DNA from: Isoetes taiwanensis | Lineage: Eukaryota; Streptophyta; Lycopodiopsida; Isoetales; Isoetaceae | Length of the DNA stretch: 64,000 nucleotides | NCBI GenBank assembly: GCA_021234155.1 | Contig: JAJEKV010000010.1 | Location: 11,864,359-11,928,358 of the forward strand | Reading direction: 5' to 3' | In this document: positions 23,501 to 31,735 of the stretch, piece by piece | Position numbering within the stretch: the first letter of the stretch is position 1 | How the letters are laid out: each line of letters begins with the position of its first letter | The notes under the pieces: model-generated | What the model was told of the DNA's origin: nothing | Databases searched by the model: none | What the model saw: only the letters and a program-made list of their open reading frames with translations | Made by a program: the position numbers and the translations under genes

Positions 23501-26046
23501 CAATTCCAAACAAGTCCCAATAACTTCAATTTAATCTCTAAGCAATGGTTTTGAAAGAATGCCTAGACAATATTTCCATCTAATATATGAGACAATGATA
23601 TAATATCATTGAGCATTAACAACTAGAAATATTGAAGAACTGATATTTTCATTGAACAGCCCGAGCCTGCATCATCGACATGCAGCTTGATCATATTTTA
23701 CATTCTCATTCTTCTTATAGGGCCAGATCCGGCCGCTTAGGCTTGGATCCGGCCGCTCAGGTCTCTTGTTGCTTCCCGTCACTGTTGTATTCACTTGCCA
23801 GATCTGTTCTTGGTTACTTGTCTTTCATACATTCGACCGATGTAACCTTCTAAATATTTAACCTTATAACCTCTCAACATTTAACCATTAAATAATGTCT
23901 AATGGTTATGCCTCACAATATAATAGTTCAACTCAACAAAACGTCTCCACCTATAGCCCCATATCTTTCTGTGTAGCATTCTCTGTTACTAGATTTAACA
24001 TGACTATATTCTACAATTAACAGGGGAGTTGGATTAACAAGGGGTCTGGATTTGGTGTGCGATTCTGGTGCTGCAGAGAAGAAATTATCATGCAAGTTTT
24101 GAGAGCGGAGTTGGTGCTATAGAGAAGAATTTGTCACGAAAGTTTTGAGAAATGTAGTATTTCTTATAAAGATTATACGAATGAAAATCTGGGCCGGATG
24201 TCTGAATCTATTTTAAGTTGGGCTGATCGAGAAGCTTTTGTGTCGGATATCATGAACACACAAAGAAGTTATCGTCGACAATCTGGATGCATATTTTGCC
24301 ATCGGTTTTATCTTGTATGGGTCTATTTGCATCTTCAATTTAGATGTGTGCGCTATAGTAATTCATATTGATTCTGTGGATGCTGCTTGTGTGTCAAGGC
24401 GTGAAGAAGCATAACAGGAAGCTTGGAGAGCAGATTGGCTATGGGCATACTATGCAAGAGATAAAGATAAGATGGAGTAGTTGCACGGTGAAGCTAGGTT
24501 ATGGTTTCAACTTATCTTCCTTAATGAATCTGCATAGCAGAGTGCATAGAAGATTTGCAGATGTCTTATCTCTGGCCATGATTTTGAAACCTATTGCTAG
24601 AGGTACAGAATTCGGCTTGTTTGGTACATAACTTTTTACTGGCAGATTTTATGGCAAGGGAGAGCTTATCATGTAGTGTGGCATGGATCCTGGATATGGT
24701 GGTGGCTCTCCTGGTTCTGGAAGTGCTGATTCTCATAGATTCTGTTTTGGCTGGAAATGGATGAATGCAACAATTCCAAAGCAGAAGAGGGTAGGATTAG
24801 AAACACAGCAACACTAGATTTGCTGATTTAGAATTGCGGATAGGCCAGAGATTGTACTTGTGGCTATTCTTTGTTCGCAGAAATTATTTAGGCAGCTCCA
24901 GTTCTAGCTTTCATTTTCTGGGTTGACAGAATCTTGTTAAAGGAGTTATATTATTACGTCAAAGATCTGCTGTTACAACTAAGGAAGAGCAGGCGCTGCT
25001 TTGAAATGTTAGAAATGATTGCTTTAGAATGGTTCTAATGCAACATAGTACAATATTCCAGGGAGAGTTTGTACTTTACAAGCATATGAAGTTAAATGCC
25101 AAGGAGAGCATATGAAGTTTAGACATTACTTTGTACAGATTTGAATTGAAGATGTATATATTGCGCAGATATCTCACAATTATAGGTTCAGGGAGAGTGT
25201 TAGAATACAGAACTTACGTGTATATATACTATATGCTGATGAACAGGATGGATGATGTAGTTGTTTGGGCATTGTGTCCATCAAGAGAGTTGGGAAATAT
25301 ATATAATGAGCACACATAGGGCTGACACTCGGATTGCAAGTCCTGGATTTAATACCCCTAGTCTATCCTCATAGTAGCAACAAACCAAGACTCTGAACTC
25401 TTGTTCCCTTTTGTTATCAGTTGTGCATTAGTAAATTACATAAAAGTAACGGAAAAGTGAATTGCATACCTGTCTAATGACACTGGTTGTGATCCTGGAA
25501 ATATTATTTTCCGACAGTAGGTGCCTGGTTCACGGTAAGAAGATTCAGAGGATTATAATACAAATTCTATACATAAAATGCATTGTTACACCCTGCACAT
25601 TAAATAAAGAGAAGCATGAGCATAAAGGCATAAGCAACAATAAGCGAGCTCTCTAATTTATCTAAAACTAACCACTTTCGAAGACATGTCAAGCATGTCT
25701 TTTGCGGTGTCCATCTCCGGTGCGGATGTCAAATACGTCATCAATAGTCATCGACAAATTTTATGAATGCATTTTTGAAATTAAAAATTCCACCTGTTGA
25801 AGTCTTATATATAGAAGAGTCAAACTGCCGGGGCAGCAAGAATACCAAGATCGTCAACCCCATCATCGTCATCTTCTACATTTTTTCATCACCATTGAGG
25901 TCAACATCTGCCAGCTTCTTCCACTCAGGCATGGATGGGCAAAATAAAAATTCTAGTTTGGGCTCATTGTAAAAGATAAACAGGTTTTCAATGTACTCTG
26001 GTTTATAAATTCCAGGAGGCCTAATGTCAGAAAATCTTTGCACAGC
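17322..26046 (-). CDS. Plant mRNA-capping enzyme, partial set of exons
   Basis: The plant capping enzyme joins a 5'-triphosphatase domain of the dual-specificity-phosphatase fold to a nuclear guanylyltransferase. Three minus-strand exons are recognisable in the right order. At 26046-25830 is AVQRFSDIRPPGIYKPEYIE, then PEWKKLADVDLNG and an acidic DDDD stretch (one frame slip). An exon ending at 25470 reads IIFPGSQPVSLDR. At 17544-17322 is HLQLLRQRYYYATWKADGTR, holding the GMP-accepting Lys motif KADGTR. The 25470 donor (CAG/GTATGC) and 17544 acceptor (TTTTAG/G) agree in phase. The intron between them now holds a 5.9 kb copia element. The phosphatase catalytic loop (HCxHGxNRxGY) and the guanylyltransferase C-terminal half were not found, and the frame at 17450-17322 departs from the family. 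Gene identity is good; intactness is doubtful. Confidence 0.7.
18097..18630 (-). repeat. 3' LTR of the young copia element
   Basis: This 534 bp repeat is nearly identical to 23482-24015. Visible differences are one C/T in the ATATTTCTATC block and one C/G in GCAGCTTCATC. It contains a short tandem ATCCGGCCGCTTAGG / ATCCGGCCGCTCAGG pair near 18345-18376, which could be part of the LTR promoter. Confidence 0.96.
18832..18971 (-). repeat. Direct repeat in the 3' untranslated part of the young copia element
   Basis: Two copies of about 65-70 bp share TGCCACTGCTTCTCATA, CAGACTAT and AACTT.AATGTTT, at about 18832-18895 and 18905-18971. They lie between the polyprotein stop and the 3' LTR. A regulatory role is possible but not shown. 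Confidence 0.75.
19144..23448 (-). CDS. Intact copia gag-pol polyprotein (1434 aa)
   Basis: A single frame from ATG 23448 to TAA 19144 carries every copia domain in order. Gag starts STRLGASLLNAVDVFKG. Two zinc knuckles follow (CYVCNSYGHLKNNC, CYNCSGYGHMAANC), then an RG-rich stretch, protease (LVLDSGAERSV), integrase zinc region (HERLGH...CEGCLLGKHTR) and integrase core (IHTDLCGPIN, FIDDFSRKTTTYLL, TPQQNGVAERKNRT). An acidic linker leads to RT (KARLVAQGFTQ, MDVSTAFLNAEINEEVYM, LALYVDDNILVSS) and RNase H (ADADWANDVDTRKSTSGF, TKHIELHVHFIREM). Catalytic Asp residues of protease and RT are present. It acts in virus-like particles in the cytoplasm and in the nucleus at integration. No frameshift or stop was seen. 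Confidence 0.97.
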   Translation of the reverse strand: MSTRLGASLLNAVDVFKGTGGFQVWKEKIKEVLEVEGLWTYVTGDVEQIEQLSSRKEAVISTASSSSAKDKDDESLTEVSSEVSVAAKLIEAKSIITVKLGSSILLKVRGMSPRAIWKYLIATYENKTSSQLDVLDRELRNLKYHDKENITEFFQKFDNLVADLEAAGVMITQDHQVMTIARAFSNYEHLSTLVRNIAKNRENAELMVKTELEQKALISESNEQTEILFAGKGRGKNIDKNKIGPCYVCNSYGHLKNNCPKNVKENKCYNCSGYGHMAANCSSPKDYARGRGRSDNPRGDFARGRGFNPRGRGRGRNTSAINIAKNVETEGEEIMDENVEVSSTVPEILKSLSINETKSKDDLLVLDSGAERSVIKDESKLKEKEKRGSSFVQMGNGSMQKVELAGMLEIFDLSGKPVELRNVLCVPSIIRNLISVSQLVDLGYKVCFEKTHCKIFFENELKFLARRLGNLFAFDNARFDGVINLISAPTIKNWHERLGHTHLNNIQYMIKHNMIIAEQEKDEHFVCEGCLLGKHTRLRFPRSHKRAKGILDLIHTDLCGPINVISMTGKRYFITFIDDFSRKTTTYLLRHKDQAFNAYKIFEQEVERQTGRKIKCIRSDRGGEFLSGEFKQYCRARGIKRQLTCRFTPQQNGVAERKNRTILDAVRSMLKQSGMPNYLWDETVKTAVYIQNRLPTSSINGKTPEEMWNGHIPAYDMFKTFGCVGYVHVPKEIRKKLDDRAIKCYLVGYDEHTKGYRMFNLEKRQIIISRDITFDESIVYKDRNKEQNLIPEIKVNEPANKVDNYDDFVGQSMQDHNALDDKQVSNSEDEEQAEIEPEMENREDLTQEDNTEIGNRRKRKTEVERLKEGMQIDADAYGRGDSGKSKRLNNDDLDIHQIMALIDPALPSNFAEAINSENSDKWMAAMKEEMSAFQRTHTYEVVEKPEGKNVIGSKWIYKIKKGINGEPKFKARLVAQGFTQKKGLDYEETFSPIVKLTSIRILLAFANAHNLEIHHMDVSTAFLNAEINEEVYMRQAQGFELKGENMVWKLNRAVYGLKQAPRMWYNCIDKYLQKQGFVKFLNDGNMYILNKGDDFCILALYVDDNILVSSNSEILRYCKNILTSKYKMTDLGELKRFLGMEVSRDRSKNILQITQTNNIEGMLKRFHMEDCNISKTPIVQGMKLSNDMSPKSEEEIMKMTHVPYRELIGCLLFVSNSTRPDIAYAVSLLSRFCNNPGYQHWITAKRVLRYLKFTKGHGLTFSSKDLTLIGFADADWANDVDTRKSTSGFCLMMGGGTVAWKSKKQSSVAMSTAEAEYNSTTLAAKEIVWVRRLLHELKICQTSATVLFSDSLSCIAITRNPVMHQRTKHIELHVHFIREMVSKGIITVKHVSTNDQIADVLTKGLSEFKFQKFKQLLGISEVDPTAENHKGFME
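23468..23479 (-). other. Primer-binding site of the young copia element
   Basis: On the minus strand this reads TGGTATCAGAGC, complementary to initiator-Met tRNA, two bases inside the 5' LTR. Confidence 0.93.
23482..24015 (-). repeat. 5' LTR of the young copia element
   Basis: This 534 bp repeat has sense-strand ends TGTAGAATATAG and ATAATCTTCA. It matches the 3' LTR almost perfectly and is followed outside by the target duplication ATTAA. Confidence 0.96.
24021..25469. other. Intron sequence of the capping enzyme gene
   Basis: This is the part of the intron upstream (in gene direction) of the copia insertion. It is AT-rich, with a few short open frames that show no family similarity. No exon was recognised in it. 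Confidence 0.45.
25470..25530 (-). CDS. Capping enzyme linker exon
   Basis: The minus-strand frame reads YREPGTYCRKIIFPGSQPV then SLDR, ending at a CAG/GTATGC donor. FPGS.PVSL is the signature just before guanylyltransferase motif I in plant capping enzymes. The phase (two bases of an Arg codon) is completed by the exon at 17544. The left acceptor is uncertain; AACCAG near 25518 is a candidate. Confidence 0.65.
25830..26046 (-). CDS. Capping enzyme exon, end of phosphatase domain
   Basis: The acceptor TTACAG is followed by AVQRFSDIRPPGIYKPEYIE, NLFIFYNEPK, then PEWKKLADVDLNGDE. RPPGIYK and PEWK...DLNG are hallmarks of the last part of the plant triphosphatase domain. After GDE an A-rich run shifts the frame; the acidic VEDDDDG stretch continues one frame over. 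It is either a real one-base loss or a sequence error. The donor was not fixed. Confidence 0.72.
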
Positions 26047-26299
26047 CTGTAATTTTACAGAATCATATCAATGTGCATTCACCTTTTTGTTCTGCACCTC
26101 TACATGTGCATGCAAAAGCAACTTGGCCAAGTTCTAAGCCAATAAAGTATCATGGTGAACATCTAGATGCCCCTTAAGCTTTTCCATTCTTTCTGCCCTC
26201 TCTTGCATACCAATTGTAAAAGAAAAGACATGAATTTACACTGGATCAAACCTGATACTTGATGTTTCCAGCAAATTACAAAGGGTCGGCACACCTGCC

Positions 26300-26440
26300 G
26301 CATGATCTCGATGGCGGATTCTTCAACATTGGCTGGAGTTCGATCATTGTTATGCAGTTCTTCATCCTCCTCGCTAGGACCGGTTAGCCGGTTTTGAAAT
26401 GGATGCCCCAAAACATCGGCCACCGCCAGTTTACACACTA
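26300..26440 (-). CDS. Possible N-terminal exon near the capping enzyme
   Basis: A minus-strand frame reads LAVADVLGHPFQNRLTGP, then SEEDEELHNNDRTPANVEES and AIEIMRQ, ending at a CAG/GTGTGC donor. VEESAIEIMRQ recalls the charged N-terminus of plant capping enzymes (VESAVEIARR), but the match is short. There is not enough room between here and 26046 for the missing phosphatase domain. It may be an unrelated exon or evidence of a deletion. Confidence 0.3.
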
Positions 26441-26464
26441 CAGCAAGTTTTTAGCAGTCAATGG

Positions 26465-26545
26465 GATATTCCTGGCATATACTAGGATATACTTAGAATA
26501 TGCCATAAACCCACATAAACAAGGGCTTGCCCCCCTAGGGGCAAC
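26465..26545 (+). repeat. Dispersed repeat, copy 1 (pairs with 36697-36765)
   Basis: TATACTTAGAATATGCCA, AAACCCACA and GGGCTTGCCCCCCTAGGGGCAA recur in the same order and spacing at 36697-36765. It has no coding meaning and is probably part of a transposon family present twice in this window. Confidence 0.7.
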
Positions 26546-27119
26546 CCAAAAAATATGCAAACTAGTGAACTCAGATGTGTATGTATGGCTAATGGAGAAC
26601 AACAAGTAGAAGGTTGTGGTAGGTTAGAACTCCTAGGAGAAGATTTAGTCAATGTAAATGTCAAATTGCCGTCTTATTTTTTATAGAGCACTGTAATCTC
26701 GTCCCATTGTAAGATTTCTTTCTTGCAGTAATAATTGTCCATGTGTTTTCAGTAAATTTTTATATGTGTGACATTATGTAATGCATTAACCTTACATCTC
26801 TGAATACATCTAGCTTTCTTTTCATGTACCTTTAACCTCTAATTACATCTCATGCATTCTTGAACTTGAATTGCATTTTCTTCACATTTGGGAAATGAAT
26901 TTCTGTTTTATATCTAGTTTGCGTTTGGAAAATGTATTTTTGTTTTACTCTAGTTTAAGTCTAGTTTGTTTTTCATATTTAGAGCATGTATTTAGACATA
27001 ATTAAAGGTTGTATGTGTGGATATAATTGAATGTCAATAGTATTATGCAGGCAGGATGAGAGCTCTTATTGGAAAATGGTTGTAGTTGAGTCTATGGGAA
27101 CCCTTATTAGAAAATGGTT

Positions 27120-27660
27120 TTAGATAACTCTAACTTTGGCATCGATTTTACAAAGACTTTTGACAATATGCATCGAGGAAAGTTGTGGGAAAGATTGAGA
27201 CAATTGGGTGCCCCATTAGACTTACAAAATGCAGTATACCAACTGTACGGGACATGCTCAGACTGACTGATGCTGTTAGGGCAACCTGTCAATAGACGTA
27301 TCAGGCTCCGTCAGACATGATCGCTCTCTTCAACACTATTTGGCATCTATATTTATGAACTAGAAAGGTGGTTAATTGAACATGCAGGCAAAGGAGCTCA
27401 AATGATGCACCAGATTATCAGAAAGCTCATGTACGTCAATGATGTGGATCTCTTAGCCCACACTCCAGAGGAAATGCAGTGCCATTTATATACCCTGGAT
27501 ACTTTCTGCTGAGCCACTAAAATGCAGGTCAATCTGGCTAAGAGTAAGGTCATGCTCGTCTCCTCTTCACACTAGACATGGCTTCCATTATTCACCTTAT
27601 TAGGGGAAAAATATGGAAGTAGCACCTACTTACAAGTACTTGGGCAGATTATTAGAAAAA
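27120..27660 (+). pseudogene. LINE reverse transcriptase remnant
   Basis: Plus-strand translation shows the palm of a non-LTR RT: CIDFTKTFDNMHRGKLWERL, LRQLGAPLDLQNAVYQLYG, then LFGIYIYELERWL. Next comes LMYVNDVDLLAHTPEEMQ, where the family has YADD, so the first catalytic Asp is lost. MQVNLAKSKVM and a TYKYLG-like end follow. Stops and frame changes occur near 27265 and 27515. It is a dead fragment without recognisable endonuclease or 5' end. Confidence 0.8.
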
Positions 27661-29353
27661 TGTCGTTGGCGCTGAGGGCACTGCTCTTGGCCGGCTAGGG
27701 ATCAGCTGCCCTCCCTTCTATCGGATCATCACAGCAGTTGCTCTTGAAGAACGATTTCTGGCTTCTGTGGCTGGCAGAGCCTGATGGATTTGTTCTCCAT
27801 GAGAATTGAGGAAAAAAATCTGATGGAGTGATTCATCTGCATCTTTTCGGTGGCAATCTTGCAGCAATATCCTCTAACGAGGATGTGTTCTTTGTAAGAA
27901 GGATTTTCCTTGGCTTTGACACAGGAGTCTGCTTTGGCGATCTAGGGCTTCTCTCCAGACAAGTACTTTTTGGCAAGATATTGTGGATGCATTTAGCAAG
28001 GATTCTGCCTCATCACACGGCCATCTGTTCGTGGTTTGTCGCCTTGTACAAAAGCAAAATTTCGGCAGCAATTAGATACGCAGGACTCTGTTTAGGACAT
28101 GCATAGGGGTCTGAACACATATGCTGCATCAAGGTATTTTTCCTGACTGCCACCCAGATCTGCAAGAACAAAAATTTTGAGAGATTTGTAGCTTTGCCAT
28201 TTGCTATTCCGTCCACCATAGCCACTTGCCGCCATAGCCACAGCTGTCCTCCTATTGCCGAATCCATCTGTTAAGCTACTGCCGGACCTGTAAAGAAAAG
28301 AAATTTTTCAGCCCACTGTAATCCAAAATGCATTATCCATAGCTTCTCGATTCTCTCAAATTTAAATGCATTGACAAAGAAAGGGGCAGAATCAGTTAGT
28401 GGTTGCATTTCTACCGTGTATAGCCTCTAGCAATTACAGTCACAGACAGGTGGTCTTGAGCAGATGCAAATGCAGACAGACACAGACACAATTGTCAACA
28501 TCTCACGCTTCTTATTGCTTCAAAGCTGTGCACAGGAGGTACTTCTGCACTTTGTCTTTAATAAAGACTTGCCGAAAGGGTAGATCCATTTGGATGCCGA
28601 TCCATAAGGTGAAGAAACAGGATCCGCAAGATTAGGTAAAGATGCTTCTTTGGGTTTTTTTCATCAGAGAACATCACAATTCATTCTTTTGGAAAGAAGT
28701 AAGTCTGTCGTCCTTCCTTTTTCGCTCTTTCTTGCTAGCAGGAAGAACTGGGTTTTGCATTTGATGTATTAAGAAGATTCTTCTGTCAAAGGCATTGCAA
28801 GGTCTGAAACTGATTCATGTTGGAGTGGTTCAGAGCACAGGTTGTATGTTAGATTGGCAAATACTTGGAATTTTTTAGCACCTTATTTGCTTTTTCAATT
28901 ACTGATATGATTGAAGAAGCCATTCAAGTACTGAAGCTTGAATATAATTTGGTACTGATGCCAAATTTTCCTTGATACCAATCCACTGGATATGGTTTGC
29001 TCAAATACTATTACATTTGAGCTGTGTGCTAAGGTCAGGTACTGATGCCTGAATTCCATTCTATTTGGCTATTCTCATACAGATATGATTCTAGGCCTTG
29101 TTGGGAGCAAGGCGCATATATCTTCTTATTTCGGTTATTCAGATCATTTGCAAGTGCCTGTGGATGAGATGAATTATTTTCAAGTGCTTCTTGGCAACTA
29201 CAGATCATCTTGCTTAATCTGGTTACGATGCGGATAGGCCTTATGAGCTTCTCAAGGATATCAGCTTCTAGAGCAATTAATAAGTTCCTGCATGTGGAGA
29301 ATGAAGATGTCGAGATTACTCCTGTAGTAATTCTCTACAAGCAGTGTAACATT
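27661..29353. other. Intergenic stretch, no gene recognised
   Basis: Several medium open frames lie on both strands (for example 27828-28106 and 28013-28267), but they overlap each other, lack family motifs and show no convincing splice sites. Some may belong to the LINE remnant on the left. Confidence 0.4.
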
Positions 29354-29434
29354 GTACTTGGGCATAGAATTTTTGATACTAAAAAAAACCCCTCAAAAAA
29401 AAAACAAGTACTTGGGCATAGAATTTTTGATACT
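29354..29434 (+). repeat. 27 bp direct repeat flanking an A-rich insert
   Basis: The 27 bp word starting GTACTTGGGCATAG and ending TTTGATACT occurs at 29354-29380 and 29408-29434 without mismatch. Between them are 27 bases, almost all A with a small CCCCTC core. The layout is that of a target duplication around a very short poly(A) retroinsertion. Confidence 0.85.
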
Positions 29435-30019
29435 TCCATCTGGTTACAAGTGACAGTGAGCTGGAAGGCACTGTATACGATGCAGAACAATGGTTACAAG
29501 GCAGAACTGCGTGACTAGGCCCATCTGTCACACTTGTTCAGGGTTTCAATGGAATCTGTGCTTTTATATTGGGACAAAGTCTGGGCCGAGCCATATCCTT
29601 GGCCACCTGGAATGACCTGGAGCAGGTGTAGAACTTTCTTGCTGTGGCACTTGGGGTAAAATCCACAGTTACTTAGATTCTCCTGCAGGAGATAATTTTT
29701 TGCCTCTATAGAAGGTTGCACTCGACCGTCACATCATTTACTTTCAAAAGGTAGCCAGTATGGGAAATGATCACCTACCTAACCTTGCTTATATTGTGGC
29801 TATAGGTCCGCAGTGCCTCAAGGCCTATTGGAAGAAGAGACGAGCTCAGTGGTCCTCTCAATGGAATGTACAGTAGCATAGGTGCATTGAAACAGAAGAG
29901 GATCACAATCACTTATGGCAGTATCTTGATACAAGCTTCCTCGGCAAGCTTTGGGATGCTAGTACCGTGGAGCAGGTTAAGACAAAAATCTTTTTTACTT
30001 AAATATGCACATTGAGATT
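29435..30019. other. Intergenic stretch, no gene recognised
   Basis: Short open frames on both strands overlap and none has a family motif. Part of it (about 29700-29930) may be decayed transposon coding sequence on the plus strand, but no diagnostic block was found. Confidence 0.35.
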
Positions 30020-30177
30020 AACATCATTTGGATTCAAATCGTCTGTTTGAGATGTTGCTCTGTTAATGCTTTCAATTTAAAACACTGATTTTGTGGTTAA
30101 CATCATTTGGATTCAAATAGTTTGTTTGAGATGTTGTTTTGGTAATGCTTTCAATTCCAAACACTGATTTTGTATTA
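30020..30177. repeat. 79 bp tandem duplication
   Basis: Two adjacent copies (30020-30098 and 30099-30177) share AACATCATTTGGATTCAAAT, TGTTTGAGATGTTG, TAATGCTTTCAATT and AACACTGATTTTGT, with about ten differences. It is non-coding. Confidence 0.85.
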
Positions 30178-31584
30178 AATATACACGTGAATATATTGTT
30201 GCCATCATGGCCATTCCAAATGATATGGATTTAAGTTTGGCGTTAACAACATAATTTGATCAAACTGTGCTTGCCTCAATCAGTGTATTGTACAGACCAC
30301 ATGACATCAATTTGTAGCCTATGCCTACAACAACTACCTACCTGTTAGCCAATAAAACCATTTCTGCCATTATTGTATGATAGATGGAAAAGCACACTTC
30401 TCAATTGTCAAATATTATTTTTTGTGAAGCAAGCAACCCCCGAGTTTAGTTTTAATTCATAAATTTGGAACACAGCCACTAGCTAGAAATTCGAGTGCTT
30501 CAAGTATGCTGCATTAAGGTCATGACCAATATAATATAATATATGAGGCAACACTATTTCTTTGAATAATAATCCTCTACCATTCTGCATTAGATAACAT
30601 AACAAGGCATATCACTACTTATATGGAATACAAGTAAGTTTTATTACCATGCATAAGGGTTTGTTGATGTTGACACTAGAAACACAATGACCATTGCAGG
30701 AGCAATTAGGATAGTATTCCTAAGCCTATAAGAAGCAAAACCTCAACTTGATCTAAACACCATTACAACAAACTTACAAGAATGACTTTGGCTGATGACC
30801 AACAAAAGAGCTAACATAAAGTGCAAAGAGTTATTTGCCCAACACAAACATGGACCTTAATATTCTACACATTTTTAACATCTTGAACTAAAGTGTGTTG
30901 CAGATACTCCCCATATTCATGACCAATTATAGGCATATATATTCATTCATGGGCAATCCTGGAGTATTTTCAATGTCCCTTTTAAGTACACTGAGTTGTT
31001 TTAGAAGCAATATGCAGTTTACATGCATTTACAGAAATTCTGAGTTAGCATTTTCAGAGCCTTTGTACACATCACGATTATAAATTTTCACAAGAGATCG
31101 AATTTCTTTTAATAAGACAAAGTTAGGCCAATTACAAGTAGGACTTCCAGAAACATAAAAATAAGGAGCATAACTGCTCTGAAAGCCATCTTAATATCTT
31201 CTGTTGTACCATCTTCAAATAAATCTAGCACGTCCAGAGGGATCCGCGTTTTTCATACGAGGATTTTAAAAATTGAAAAACATAAAATAGATACCTGGAC
31301 ATAGTCTGGAAACAAGTGCCATTTCTAAAACTGGTTTACCAAGACTAATTCTATCTTCTTCTCAACTAGTTATCTAGAGAGTTAGAAAGCCACAAGGGTA
31401 CTCATATAACGTGATATCCACATTAACAGACCTAGGAAATTATGAACTTCGCATCATACTTGCTATAGAATTTAATTCGCAAAAAAAATAGCACAAGATT
31501 GTCAATATTGGACTTAGAAAATGATAGTATATATGCAAGAACAAGAGAGAGCTATAAATTCTCAAATTGACAAGTCAAGCATAC
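30178..31584. other. AT-rich stretch, possible introns of the peroxiredoxin gene
   Basis: No exon could be fixed. Two minus-strand pieces are protein-like: ISLGKPVLEMALVSRLCP ending at a CAG/GTATCT donor near 31301, and LDLFEDGTTEDIKMAF near 31205. Neither was identified, and neither matches the next part of type II peroxiredoxins as I know it. Confidence 0.35.
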
Positions 31585-31735
31585 CATGCACCTTTTCCTT
31601 GACACCCATCTTTTCTGCCCAAGCATTGAGAGCATATGGGTCATTAACTGAAACACAAATAACCCATATGCCATTGGCTTTGAAGTTATCAAGATTGTTA
31701 GCATAGCTTGGCCCATGTGCGCTTACGCATATACC
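31585..31735 (-). CDS. Type II peroxiredoxin exon (PrxIIF-like)
   Basis: Type II peroxiredoxins reduce peroxides with a peroxidatic Cys; the F form is mitochondrial. This minus-strand exon has a clean acceptor (TCACAG) and donor (CATG/GTATGC). It reads GICVSAHGPSYANNLDNFK, then GIWVICVSVNDPYALNAWAE and KMGVKEKVH. It aligns with the region that begins at the active-site Cys (G-V-C) and runs through the hallmark CVSVNDPF..N.WAEK. The Cys in GIC is at the peroxidatic position. Flanking exons (PGAYT upstream, GDF.G downstream) were not located, so this may be a lone surviving exon or the others may be too diverged to see. Confidence 0.65.

Larger units (their letters stand above)
18097..24015 (-). 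mobile_element. Complete, apparently young Ty1/copia retrotransposon
   Basis: A 5919 bp element on the minus strand has 534 bp LTRs at 23482-24015 (5') and 18097-18630 (3'). By eye they differ at only about two positions. The target duplication is ATTAA (18092-18096, 24016-24020). The primer-binding site TGGTATCAGAGC lies at 23479-23468 and the purine tract GAAAGGAGAA abuts the 3' LTR. One uninterrupted polyprotein frame spans 23448-19144. All parts of an autonomous copia element are present, and near-identical LTRs mean recent insertion. It lies in an intron of the capping enzyme gene, in the same orientation as that gene. Confidence 0.97.

Noticed and set aside
27828-28267. Overlapping open frames on both strands as a possible gene
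   Set aside because: The frames contradict each other, have no family resemblance and lack a start or splice structure.
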